This document shows, in pieces, positions 1 through 10,759 of a stretch of DNA of 64,000 nt. The stretch is from Aplectana chamaeleonis (Eukaryota; Nematoda; Chromadorea; Rhabditida; Cosmocercidae). The translations under genes were made by a program, and so were the position numbers. Numbering within the stretch: the stretch's first letter is position 1; every line of letters starts with the position of its first letter. The notes beneath the pieces are model-generated. The model did no database searches. It saw only the letters and a program-made list of their open reading frames with translations, and was not told the DNA's origin. The DNA lies in contig JAPDOI010000131.1 in the NCBI GenBank assembly GCA_029168955.1, positions 310,001-374,000 of the forward strand, in the 5' to 3' direction.

Positions 1-803
1 AAACAGGTCGTGGAGCGAGGGGTTCGGACGTGGTTGTCACACATATTGTAATAGAGAACTTTAGCACAGCACCACAACAGTACATGTGAGAAAAGTATCT
101 TTACATAACGATACAATCGACATATTTTGAGCAGCATTCAAATTTTCAGCACATAAAACACATTTTTGGACGAGCTACATTCAGTAATCGGGCCTATTGC
201 TGCTGAATATCTTTACTTCGAAAATTGGACAACGTACGTCCCCCCATGAAATTTCTGATTTTCAAAATTCTGAAAAAAAAAGATTCAGATTCTCCATGGA
301 ATTCCCCACAAACTGATATCTAATACCCTCCCGCAACCTTAAAATCACGAAGAAAATCGCCTAAACCACGTTTTGCCGTTGTCCAAAACCGTTGTCCAAA
401 ACCACGCCTTCGGCCAAAATTGGACAACGGTATTTTTTTCAAAAAAGCAATTTTAACATCCTAAAGGTGAAATTCACATATTTGGAATACCTTCCACTCA
501 CTACCACGATTTCGCTCGGAAACTTCTCAATTAAGAGCATTCCGGAGCAAAGGGTTTTACTTACCACTGCGGCTTGCCGCCGAAAAATATCGCGCTCCAA
601 TGCCAAGCCGCGTTCGCCACCTGCGGTGGTTTGTGGGCACTGTTGCGCAGTGCAGTGCCCGCGAACCCACCGCCGGTGACACCCCTCTCCCACCCGCGCT
701 CGCATCCCTTCTGTTTAAACAATACTACTTAGGAATCAAACTTTTTTCAACCTGTGAAGGTTTACACACCCACAAAAGGGTTTTACACACCCGGAGGTCT
801 TGA
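1..803. other. No recognisable gene
   Basis: AT-rich spacer with short open frames only, none with a recognisable motif or splice pattern. A phrase containing GTTGTCCAAAACC is repeated in tandem near 381-405, and TTGGACAACG recurs nearby. I see nothing else that I can support. Confidence 0.5.
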
Positions 804-992
804 TGCAAACCTAGTTGGAGGTGACCACTCAATTCCTATCCGTCAAAATGTAGACTTCTGCCGGTATAGTCTATTTGATAGTGCTATCAGTCATTGTTCT
901 CACAGAAACCCCATCAAGATGCTTAGAAATTTGATAGTGCGTAATTCAGTCTTCCTGCGTATCCCGAGTGGCCCCATCTAACTAGGTTTGCA
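804..992. mobile_element. Short TIR element (MITE-like, 189 bp)
   Basis: The ends are inverted repeats of about 26 bp. The left end begins TGCAAACCTAGTTGGAGG and the right end, reverse complemented, begins TGCAAACCTAGTTAGATG; both continue to a CCACTC. There is no coding capacity. The superfamily is unknown because no clear target duplication can be assigned. Confidence 0.55.
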
Positions 993-2934
993 CTCAGGTG
1001 TCGTGAAGCCTTATGTTGTAGAGAGTCCAAAACGTCCCCGAATAATGCTCGGCATATGCCAGAGTTTTGCTCATTCCGAGGTTGGAATCCATTGAAAGTT
1101 AGGAGACGTCCTTCGTCCTCAGCGTAATTTCCTCCACTACAAAAATTTCCTATCATTTCAAGCTTGTAAATTTCGTCATTTTTCTAGCATTTTTGTAGCA
1201 TGTTAGCTTACTGCACGATCAAGATTAGGACGAAACCTATCGCGAGCAAGGAACAAGTATACAGCGTTTATATGATTTCTGCTTCGAATGGCCCACATTT
1301 TTCTAAGTCGTTATGCCATCATGAGATTGTGAGGCGATCTGTGTCACAATTTTAACTACTTCTTTCTCAATACGGATGTTGCTGCTCATGGGCAAGTCAA
1401 AGCTACACTCCCGAGACTAATCAGTCGGATGGGAAAAGCAGTAACTATTTTTTTGAAAATCCAGGCTGAAATGTCCTTTTTTGAAATTTTTGACCACAGA
1501 AACTGGAAACTTAACTTTTTCCAGGACCTGAAGGGGGACGTAAAAGTTTCGAACATGTTCCAAAAATTTTGATCTCTAAGGAGGGGACGTAGCTTCTTCG
1601 AGGTCCTGGACAACGGTCTGCCTTACCCTGCCAAGTGCGACGGTCTTGATCTTTCAGCGTAATGGTGGGATCGAAAAATTGTTAGTCAACAATCAATGAT
1701 ACAACGGCAGCAAGTTATATCAGTAAATCCAGTGCAGTATGACAGTTTATTGAGTGTATCATTTGAACTTGTGAAGAAAACGTACTGTTAAAGTCAGCGT
1801 TTATGTGCGCCTACGTTATAGTGTCCTTTTTTCAGCGGACCGTTCAAATCAAATCAAGCCTGTGGATCTCCAGTATGCACATTCCCAAGGGCGACATGTT
1901 GTGCTCCATATGTCAAGAAGATCGTCAACAAACAGTTTGTTTGCGCGTAGAAATGGCGTTACTAGTGCGTTTGTTAAAAGAATAAACGATTCTCCTGTGA
2001 ATCATGATTCCAATAAATCGGTAAATCTCTCATTTCGGGCTGACACATGCATCATCATATCTTGAAACAGCATGAGAAACGCTTTATCAAAAAGTACGTT
2101 TTTTTCACTTCACATTTTTGTGGTTGCAGTGTACTATGAAATAACAATCAACAGTTCTGAAGGTTGGTTTTTATGTCAGTAAACGCTGGTCAAAGATGAG
2201 CGGATCACTATCCAGAAATTCTTCGGGATGATGGAGTGAGCTCCCGAATGCGTGATTTTGATGAGTTCATGCAAGTCCAATTGCGTCTGTGCGGCATGAC
2301 TCAGATATTTGTGGGGAAGTTCCCGAGGACAATAGACCTGATTTGGTCGTTATCACTCGCTCGAGGGAAGAAGGTCGAGACGCCCCTCCCGTGGGGAGGT
2401 CTCGCCCCTCTCCTCGATATATACACAACTCGAAACAGTCGACTGCGGCACGAGAACAAGGGAAGTTCGCATCACGGTTGTTCCCTTTGCCCCCCCCCCA
2501 AGGATGATGAACGCGAAAACAAAGCCGCAGCGTATACGGTGATGCAAACTAGCTAGTCTCAAGGTGGTCTCGCACCCTCGCAAGTTGAAGGACAGAAAAT
2601 GCTGAAAACAGCGAGTTTTCGAAAGCTTATTTTAGATCAATTAATAAACAATGGATGTTGGGTTGCGGGAAGCATGAGGAAGACCAGCGATCGAGAGAAA
2701 AAGGGAAGACCTGCTGGCCGGAGTTCCCCTCCGCCTTCCCTCGATTCGGATATGTTCTTCAGTTTTTTCGAGGATCTCGGGAACATTTCAATGTCTGAGG
2801 ATGTGCTTTTTTATCACTGACTCAGTAGAGCGAACGCAAGATGAGAACATACTACTGGAAAACGGAAAAATTCTGGTAAGTTACATGAAAATTCGGAAGA
2901 ATTCTCTAATTTACAGCACCGTGCACCGGCACAC
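993..2934. other. No recognisable gene
   Basis: Unassigned spacer. It contains a C homopolymer near 2,490-2,500 and GC-richer patches at 2,340-2,480 and 2,680-2,750. The open frames here are short and carry no motif I know. Confidence 0.45.
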
Positions 2935-2981
2935 CAAGGCCTCTGGTCCATAACACCTTAGGATCCGTACCTAGGGAGTTC

Positions 2982-4520
2982 ATGGAGTCTTTGGTCACAA
3001 GCCACAGTTTCGCCACCCTGAACTGTCGATCGCTGTCGGGTGATATCCGAAAAACTGCGCTATCCAGACTTCTGAGCTAATTCCATGCACCGTTTGCTGC
3101 TTTGCAGGAAACCCGCCTCAAAGATAGACCCGTCATCAGCGTCGGAGAGTACACCATCTACTGCGGTAACGCTGACGATAGGAGAGTGGGAGGCTGTGCA
3201 ATAGCTGTAAGGAAGGATTTCAATGGTATGGTCAAGGAGTTCGGCTCAACGTCGTGCCGGAATGCATTCGTACGACTGCGGGATCACAGAGGATTCAATC
3301 TGTGGATAGTGAGTGCTCATGCGCCCACTGAAACCGCCGAAGACAATTTGAAGGATGCGTTTTATGAGGAACTCAATTCGTTGCTGGCCAGGATACCTTG
3401 TCAACATGCTGTTGTCGTGGGGATTGACGCAAATGCGAAGATGGGACATGATCAGGAATCCGAAGTACTCGGTAAATGGTTCTACCCAGTGGAGCAAACA
3501 TCGGACAATGGCTACCGCCTTGTCGACTTTTGTGAACGCAGTGGTCTGATTATTGCATCGACATTCAAGAGGAATCATCGCCGCCATCAGCTTACGTGGC
3601 AGGGACCAACCCAGCTATCTCCAGAAGAGCAGTGAAAGCGGAAGATGACAACTTTGAAACTGCAGCTTGACTATGTCCTGACGAAGAATATTCCAGTATC
3701 GGACATTCGAAGATCTAGAGCTGTGTGGGATGTCACATTCGATTTGGATCACCGTCCTGTTCTGTTGAACTTCACTGCGAGGATTCATAAGAGGAAGCGA
3801 GGGGCTCAGCCTCTCCAGAGGATTGACATGACAAGTCTCAGAGATGAAGAGTGCAGAGGGAATTTTCGACAACGCGTTTCTATTCACAACGGAGTGCGGA
3901 CCAAGAAGAAACTTTGCGACGCGGATTCTTTTGTCAAGTGCATCCAGGACGCTTCGAAAGAGGCACTCCCGGTTGTACAGCCTAAGAAGAAGTTCGCCTA
4001 CGTCTCAGAAGAAACAACGCCTACCTACAACAGAGTATGTGCTTTCCAAACTGCAGGAAACTTCGTGGAGGAGAAGCGTCTGAGGAGGAAGTTGCGTCGG
4101 CAGCTTCAAAGTGACCGCGAACGAGAGTGGACGTGTAGAGCTAAGAAGTTCGAGAAGGCTTGGGAGGAGAAGAATCCGAGGAAAGGTTACAAGTTGCTGC
4201 GACAGTATAGCGGGAAGAGGAAGAGATGTTCTCCTGTCTTGAACACTACCAATAGAGTTGCAGTTGGTGATGCGACGCTGCCAATATGGAAGGATTACTT
4301 CAGTTCACTACTGAATCGTCCAGCGCCATCAGTACCTGAGCTCCCGCATGTTCAGAGAGCACATTACGATGTCAGTGAGAAACCGCCGACTGAGTCTGAA
4401 GTTTTGGATTGTGTCCGGAAAATGAAGAATGGAAAGACAGGTGGAGATGACAATATCACTGCTGAAATGCTGAAAGCTCTTCCTCTGTCTGGGATTCGTG
4501 AAATGACCAACACCATCCGT
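2982..4520 (+). pseudogene. RTE endonuclease and linker region, broken by two stops
   Basis: An ATG at 2,982 opens the frame MESLVTSHSF followed by TLNCRSLSGD, the N-terminal motif of the endonuclease. Visible catalytic motifs are QETR (about 3,105), SAHAPT (about 3,316), GIDANAKMG (about 3,420), LTWQGP (about 3,592) and DLDHRPVLL (about 3,745), which correspond to the Glu, Asp, Asn and His positions of AP-like endonucleases. A TAA at 3,078-3,080 replaces a Tyr codon found in copy 2, and a TGA at 3,633-3,635 replaces an Arg codon. A basic linker (many Arg and Lys, about 3,790-4,200) leads to the RT. The frame is lost near 4,520, where the GCTATATGG of copy 2 reads GTATATATGG. Confidence 0.85.
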
Positions 4521-5994
4521 ATATATGGATGAGCCAAAGGATACCCGATTCGTGGAGACATGCGATCATCGTACCTCTTCCCAAAAAGCTATCCGTCACG
4601 GATCCTAAGAACTACAGAGGAATCTCTCTACTTCATGTCATGTACAAGGTTTTAGAACGTATCATTCTCGAGCGACTTATCAAACATCGTGAAAGAACGA
4701 CCAGAGATGAGCAAGCTGGTTTTCGACCTGGAAGATCGACCATTGACCAAGTGTTCGTCGTGAGAAGATTAATTGAATCGTGGCAGTGGTATTCGAAGCC
4801 ATTACAGCTTGCTTTTTTAGACTTTGAAGCCGCGTTCGACTCTCCTCATCGTGATCGATTGCTCAACGCTCTGCGGGTAGATAGAGTCCCGGAAAAGTAT
4901 GTTCGGTTAATCGAGGACATCAACAAAGGAACAACAGCAGCAGTTCGTACACCTGTCGGATTTACGTCAGCTTTCGAGGTGAAAACAGGAGTAAGGCAAG
5001 GAGCCGTTGCAGGACCTTTTCTTTTCAACTTCGCCGTTGATGACATCATGCGTAGAGTTGCAGAACAGTTTCCTGCGGATGTGATCCTAACACCATCAAG
5101 ACGCTCCCTTGTCGACCTGGAGTACGCAGACGACATCGTGTTATTCGCTGAAAACAACGCAAAGCTGCAAAGGATTGTGAACCTCGTTTCGAAGTATGCC
5201 GCAGCCTATGGACTTCGTCTTCGTCCCGACAAATGCAAGCAGATGTGGGTCTCTCATAGGCCTTCAACGGGAGTTTGTGTGGACGGACAACATATCGAAC
5301 TGGTGGACGATTTCTGTTATTTGGGCTGTTTGCTGATAGAACGATGGTAGTTTTGCAGCGGATATTCGACAACGATGTGCGAAAGCTACGTCTGCATTTG
5401 ATTCTCTAACCAAGTGTTTGTGGTCTACCACCATCGCGAAGGAAGTCAAGTTGCGCGTCTACTTATCTGCTATTCGCCCTATCATGATGTACGGATCGGA
5501 GCACCGAAGACGCAGATGGAAAGGTTGGATTGCACGGAGAGGAAGCTTTTTAGGCGTTTGCTTGAATATTTCTGGCCGCATGTATGCCATAACGAAGACC
5601 TTTACAGGAAATCGACGCAGTACATCAACGCTTGACACGAGGGAGGTGCCAGCATCTCCTAACGCCATCTCAAGCAGCATTGGAAAGTCGACTTCGACTG
5701 CTCGGGCATATACTAAGAAGAACGCCTGATCGTCTCGTACAACACGCTTTAAGAATGCTTCCAGATCCTGTCTGAAAACGGCCACCTGGGCGTAGGCGAA
5801 AGTTCTGGACGGATGTGGTTGAAGAGGATTTGAAGTCACTCGGCATCGAAAGACAGTTCAGGCGCGATGTTTCGTTTCGCAGGAAATCTAATAGTGACAG
5901 CTGGATGGAATGTGTTCACATTGTGGCTGAAGACCGTGAAAAATGGACACGGCTGACTACTAGGACGGCACACCTCGGTGAAGATGCGGAATGA
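4521..5994 (+). pseudogene. RTE reverse transcriptase, frameshifted
   Basis: The reverse transcriptase would copy the element RNA at the nicked target. Motifs in order are FRPGRSTIDQ (about 4,722), LDFEAAFDS (first catalytic Asp, about 4,819), GVRQGAVAGP (about 4,990) and LEYADDIVLF (YADD box, about 5,119). A frameshift near 5,340 ends the frame; it resumes in another frame with RPIMMYGSE (about 5,478), then shifts again through WPHVCHNED to a C-terminal end at TGA 5,992-5,994. The RT core is otherwise well preserved, which suggests a fairly recent copy. Confidence 0.85.
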
Positions 5995-6018
5995 CCCCGT
6001 CAGGCGAAAGCCAACCAA

Positions 6019-6511
6019 TTAAAGGCACTGTTCGCGATAGGAATCGCTTTTCTGTTTTTTTGGCTATCTTGAAACCGGTCCCATTCTGATTCCAATGATG
6101 CTTCTGGAATCGTACAAGACCTTCTGGGAATGGAGTTTTGGTCCCTCAAAAATTGAGCTAGGGAAAATGATGGACGAGTTGTCTGAGGCTTGTAACTTCC
6201 GTCTTTTGCAGCCAATGTATGCGAGCTGACCTGAGTAAAGAGAGAAGTTGAGAATGAAGGGAAGAACGGGGCTCTTGATCGGAAACCATCGCTCATCTCA
6301 TGATTTTGAGTGTTCCTTTGTTCACGTCGAGGGGCGGGAAGAGGCGGGACTTGCCCACAATGGCGGGGCTTGCACACTTTTCTAAGCCGTGTTGTGGCTC
6401 CTGGGTAGCTTTTCGTCCCGTTTTTTCGACGCTGTTCTGCTTCTGATAGCCACGAGAAGCGTTTGTCATGGAAAGTTTGAGGATGAAGTTTATCGCGAGC
6501 AGTGCCTTTAA
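6019..6511. mobile_element. TTAAAGGC-family MITE, copy B1
   Basis: The ends form an inverted repeat: TTAAAGGCACTGTTCGCGAT on the left and the complementary ATCGCGAGCAGTGCCTTTAA on the right. About 0.49 kb and non-coding. The interior (6,060-6,330) is repeated directly at 7,310-7,560 and inverted at 20,690-20,930. It abuts the RTE 3' end. The superfamily is not assigned. Confidence 0.7.
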
Positions 6512-6629
6512 GTCAAGTAAGTCACAGCACCGTGAAAAAGTCTATTCGCGCGGCATTTCCGCGAATAATGTTCTCATACATATCTTGGCTTGCCCTTAGA
6601 GACCTTAGTAGAGTTCGCGTAATGATTTT

Positions 6630-6744
6630 AGTCTGATGAATGGACGGGACTGCGACGGTGGATCACCCAGCGCCAATCGAAACCCCATTCTCCAGTCAGG
6701 CCGCAAACCCCGCACGGCCAGCCGCCTGGTCCATGCGTCAGACT
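6630..6744. mobile_element. Small TIR insertion in the left arm (115 bp)
   Basis: The ends are AGTCTGATGAATGGAC and its near-perfect complement GTCCATGCGTCAGACT. The corresponding place in the opposite arm (about 8,450-8,490) lacks it, which supports an insertion. It is non-coding and GC-richer than its surroundings. Confidence 0.5.
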
Positions 6745-7034
6745 AAATCGTAAACGGAAACCATGTGTTATGAGGCATCACAACCCTTGCTTTACACATA
6801 CACAAAATTGGTTTTTGAGCGTGCAGTTTTTAAATGTGGGATTCATTTATCATTTTGTGGTATTATCTCGAATTAGGATTATTCCTTCGAAACGTGGCTA
6901 TTACAATTCCAAATCCGTAGTAGTTATTCGCCATTCGAAGATATTCGGAACCGTTGTATAACCTTGTGAATAAATAATCTCCATCGATTTTTTTTTAAAT
7001 AAATTCGAAAGAAAATCATGCCATATTGCACCTA

Positions 7035-8093
7035 TTAAAAGCACTGTTCACGATTAACTTCGTCCTTGGTTTTTCTTTGAAAAACAATGGTACTAGCCCT
7101 CAGAAGGAGAACAGTGCTGGAAAAACGGATCCGAAAGCCTTCCGAGAGGCGAAAAATGATTTTGAAAATTATCGCGGTGGGCAACGCCTGCCTTCTCGGG
7201 CTCTGTTGTTGTCGTCAACACCGACTCGGCTCTATCATTGCCTGCTTCGACTTGCGATCATCAGCAGTGGTTTTTATTAAAGGCAGTGTTCACGATTGAT
7301 ATAGTTTTTCTGTTTTTCCGCCTATCTTCAGAACGGCCCGATGCTGATTCCAATGATGTCTCTGAAATCGCACAAGACCTTCTGGGAACGAAGTTATGGT
7401 CCCTCAAAAATTGAGCTAAGGAGGCGTTGTGGACGAGTGGTCCGAGGCTTGTAACTTCCGTCTTTTGCAGCCGATGTATGCGAGCTGATCTGAGTAAAGA
7501 GAGGAGTTGAGAATGAAGACTAATGATTGGAAATCGTCGCTCATCTCACCATCTCGAGCATTCATTTGCTCACGTCGGTGGGCATGTGTTGCGCTTTTGG
7601 GGTTTGCCTTGCGCTCGGTGTTGCAACTTCGGGCTCTTCTGGAGCTTTTCCTGGCTCGTTTTCATGCGTCCTTTTGACGTCAACGTTACAGTGTGCCCCT
7701 CCACTACCCATTCCTAGTGGAAAATGGAACACATGTTTTATCCTGAACACTGCCCTTAAGCTAGGCAATGGATTTGACAGCTCTTTGCCGGGCGACGATT
7801 TCCTGATGTTTTCATCAATTAATGCTTCAATCTAATGTCTCTTTCGAGGAAAACCACTGGCCATGATCGCACGTCAAAGCGTGGCAATTATAGAGCCGTG
7901 TCGGTGGTGTTGATGACAGCATCTGAACCCGAGGAGGCCGGGCTTGTCCACTGAGATGATTTTCAAAACCGTTTCTTGCCTCTGGGAAGGCTTTCGAATC
8001 CGTTTCTTAAACACTGTTCTGCTTCTGAGGGCTACCACCATTGTTTTTCAAAGAAAACTCAAGCACGAAGTTTATCGTGAAAAATGCTTCTAA
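7035..8093. mobile_element. TTAAAGGC-family MITE, copy B2 (interrupted)
   Basis: Left end TTAAAAGCACTGTTCACGAT and right end ATCGTGAAAAATGCTTCTAA form the family inverted repeat. The arms at 7,035-7,275 and 7,930-8,093 match each other in inverse (for example CTGGAAAAACGGATCCGAAAG against CTTTCGAATCCGTTTCTTAA). It is interrupted by a second family member at 7,277-7,759. Confidence 0.65.
7277..7759. mobile_element. TTAAAGGC-family MITE, copy B2-inner
   Basis: It starts TTAAAGGCAGTGTTCACGAT and ends with CTGAACACTGCCCTTAA. The interior matches copy B1 directly. It lies inside B2, which lies inside the element at 6,528-8,542, so three levels of insertion can be read. Non-coding. Confidence 0.65.
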
Positions 8094-8542
8094 GTATCTC
8101 TCTTTGACGTTATCGAGAAAGAGCGAAATTTATGCTCTTGGGGTACTTTGTCAAAACTTAAAAAGCACATATTTTTTGTGATGGTTCTGGGGTGAATATT
8201 TTTATAGGGGTGAATTTCCAAAAATCAACTCCGACCTGGTTGATTTTCGGTCTTCAGAAAAAAATCCAAAAATCTTCGAATGGCGAATAACTGCTACGAG
8301 TTTGAATTTGTAATAGCCACGTTTTGAAGGAATAATTCCAATTTGAGATAATACCACAGAATGATAAATAAATCTCATATTTAAAAAACTGTACGCTCAA
8401 AAACTAATTTTGTGTATAAGTAAAACAAGGGTTTTGATGCCCCATAAAATGCTAAAGTTTCATCAAGTTCAGCTGAGGGCAAGCCAAGATATATTTAAAA
8501 ACATTATTCGCGGAAATGCCACGCGAATAGACTTTTGCACGG

Positions 8543-8929
8543 TTTTGTATCAGTAGTCTGGCAGATTTTCTCCCGGATTAGCAGAAGAAATTTTGTGCCA
8601 AAAAGCAAGCATTCTTATTTGAGGTAAAATTATCATAATTTGGAAGAAAACCGCCAAAGAAATTCTGCTGAGTGAGCACCGTATTTTCCTTTTATATGTA
8701 CATGTACTTCTATTTTTCAGACCTGTTCTTACAGATGCTCTTCTAACAGAGGTGTACTCTAAGTAGAGAGTGTCCTTCTATTTTTCAGCATTCTTTTTTT
8801 GGAATTCTCATAATGGAAAATTTTGTCACGAAAATATGAAATTCTCGCTCAGCAACCATCAAAAGTCAGCTGTTCCAGTTCGATTGAGTTATCGCTTTCA
8901 CGCTAGCTAACATTATAGTCCTTCTCTTA
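8543..8929. other. No recognisable gene
   Basis: Short AT-rich spacer between the nested MITE block and the first Tc5-like element. No motif or open frame of note. Confidence 0.5.
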
Positions 8930-10011
8930 CAAGAGAACCACAATAAGTCAAAGTGACCATTACAAATGAAATGTACTTTCTTTTCTAGAACCATTTTCGG
9001 ACGAGAAGTCCGAATATGCCTATCGCAGCTGCCTAGAACCACACTGAAAAAAGTTATGAGCGTTTTTTAAAGCTTCGCGGCAAGGTAAGGGTACAACACC
9101 CCATGGAATTCTCAGGGTGTTTTTAAATTTTTCTCAGGATTCTGCTAAAAACGTGTATGTAGGGGGAAATCTGGGGTGCTGAACACGAATCTGGAGTTTG
9201 CTTGCTCAAATTTTAAGGTTTACTGTAGGCCACGGTAGGTAACATGCCATTTAGGAGGCAAAATCTACCTCAATATTCCGATAATCGAAAAATGGACATC
9301 GAATTCGTATTCAGCACCTCAAATAACCCCCACATATAAACTTTGAGGCAAATCTGAGACATTGACCAAACTACCGTATACCCACCGTAATCTACCGTAA
9401 GCTGTCAAAAATTGATAAACTGACATCAGATTCGTGTTCAGCACTCCTAATAACCCCCAAAGAAATAATTTGAGCATGATCTATAGTAGCAATCCGGAAA
9501 TCGTCAAGTCCCGACTTGCCATAAAAATTCTCCCCGATGGGAATCTGTGAACGAATACCGTCGAAAACATCGGGAAATCGATAAATGAACCTCAAATTCG
9601 TGATCAGCACCCCAAATAACCCCCCAGAGCAAATTTTTAGTCAAATCTGGAATATTTTTCTAAAATGCTTCGAGAGCCCTCCGATTGGTATAAATAAACG
9701 CCCAACCGAAAATCCGTCAAGTCCAAAACGCTAAAAATCTGAGCAAAGTTTGGAAGAAGTTCCTTCAACCAAACCTTGCTTAGTGGGGTTGTTTTGGGCG
9801 CTGAACACGATTATGAGGTCCGCTTCCGAATTTTCGTTAAAATAATGCGCTTTTCGGAGAGTACAATAAGTACGAAAATCAGAGAAAAAATGCCTATAAC
9901 TTTTTTCAGAGAGGGTCTGCGATGGGCAAATTAGGACTTTTCGTCCGAAAATTGTTCTAGAAAAGTACATTTCATTTGAAATGGTAACTATGACTTATTG
10001 TGGTTCCCTTG
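8930..10011. mobile_element. Tc5-like non-autonomous DNA transposon, copy A1
   Basis: The ends are inverted repeats of about 135 bp. Left begins CAAGAGAACCACAATAAGTC; the right end, reverse complemented, begins CAAGGGAACCACAATAAGTC. TTA flanks both sides (8,927-8,929 and 10,012-10,014), fitting the TNA target duplication known for Tc4 and Tc5. The interior has the family phrases ACCGTAATCTACCGTAA and CAGCACCCCAAATAACCCC and no transposase. Most of it is also the outer part of a large inverted duplication. Confidence 0.75.
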
Positions 10012-10759
10012 TTAGCGGAAACCTGTTCCAGAATCGAAATTTCTCTTCCCTTTCCTGTTTTGAAACGTACTACTAATATGTATAGGTGAACTTCGAAAGA
10101 AGGGTACACTTCTATTTTTGAGCCCTCTTTTGTTTTTGTTTATCGCTGAATTTATTTATTTATACGTGACAAGAAATCACACGAAAAAAACAGAAGTTTA
10201 GTAGTAACGTGGGTAGCGCGAGTAAAACGGTGAAACATTAAATCGCAACAGAGCAACAGACTAAACAGTAAAAGTAAAACAGCTGCGGCAAAAAAAAGCA
10301 ACAGAGTAGGGCGTGGTGATCTGATAAGTTAGTTCCTAAGGTACTTGGTGATAAGTTGTTTGAATAGGCCTAGAGAGTTCGCCAAAGCTTGCTTTTTGGA
10401 GAAATTCAAGAGTTCAGAACCAGCTCTATGCGTAAAAAACGATAAATCATCATCAAGTCGTATTTCTTCCTGCGAAACTTGAGCGACGGAAGTTTAAAGA
10501 TATTGTTGCGAATAGAAGCTGAAGGGGTGGTGGAATAGTCATATCCATGATTACGTATCCACAACTTTCTTGTGAAGCTGTTTTGCACAGCCTCAAGTCT
10601 GTTCTGGCTACGCACTGATGATGGATTAAAAACCGTAGTTCCATACTCAAAGATGGGACGATGAAAGATGGACTTTTTAAAATGACTGGCCAACATTGAC
10701 GCTTTAGAGATATCTGATGAAGCTGTATTACCATGCTCGTCTGCTAACACTGAAGTGAA
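9068..10759 (-). repeat. Left arm of a 4.6-kb inverted duplication
   Basis: Reverse complement of the two ends of the right arm. The outer end TAAAGCTTCGCGGCAAGG at 9,068 mirrors 13,679-13,696 and the inner end at 10,759 mirrors 10,863. Relative to the right arm it lacks an internal part of the reverse transcriptase: the junction near 10,670 joins the sequence encoding SMLASHFKK directly to that encoding PIFEYGTTVF. A 103-bp spacer (10,760-10,862) separates the arms. Confidence 0.85.
10147..10759 (-). pseudogene. CR1-like RT 3' end, internally deleted (left arm)
   Basis: On the minus strand this encodes VLADEHGNTASSDISK, jumps at a deletion to PIFEYGTTVFNPSSV, and continues through NSFTRKLWIRNHGYDYSTT to the 3' end with its TAAATAAATAAA tail (complement at 10,147-10,165). 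It is a shortened inverted copy of the element at 10,760-12,608. It lacks all catalytic RT motifs. Confidence 0.8.

Larger units (their letters stand above)
2935..6018 (+). mobile_element. RTE-clade non-LTR retrotransposon, copy 1 (degenerate)
   Basis: A single-ORF element encoding an AP-like endonuclease followed by a reverse transcriptase, the layout of RTE elements. Homology with the second copy at 57.8-64.0 kb starts near AAGGCCTCTG at 2,935 and runs through the coding region. The 3' end lies just after the terminal stop at 5,992-5,994, so the 3' UTR is very short, as is usual for RTE. A TTAAAGGC-ended MITE begins at 6,019. Two in-frame stops and at least two frameshifts mean it cannot make its own protein. 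Confidence 0.85.
6528..8542. mobile_element. Outer inverted-repeat element enclosing nested MITEs
   Basis: The arm 6,528-6,945 (AAAGTCTATTCGCG, then ATTTCCGCGAATAATG and ATCTTGGCTTGCCC) matches the reverse complement of 8,270-8,542 over several hundred bases. The centre is filled by later insertions at 7,035-8,093, and the left arm alone has an extra insertion at 6,630-6,744. No coding capacity was seen. The original element was probably about 0.8-1.0 kb. Confidence 0.65.
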
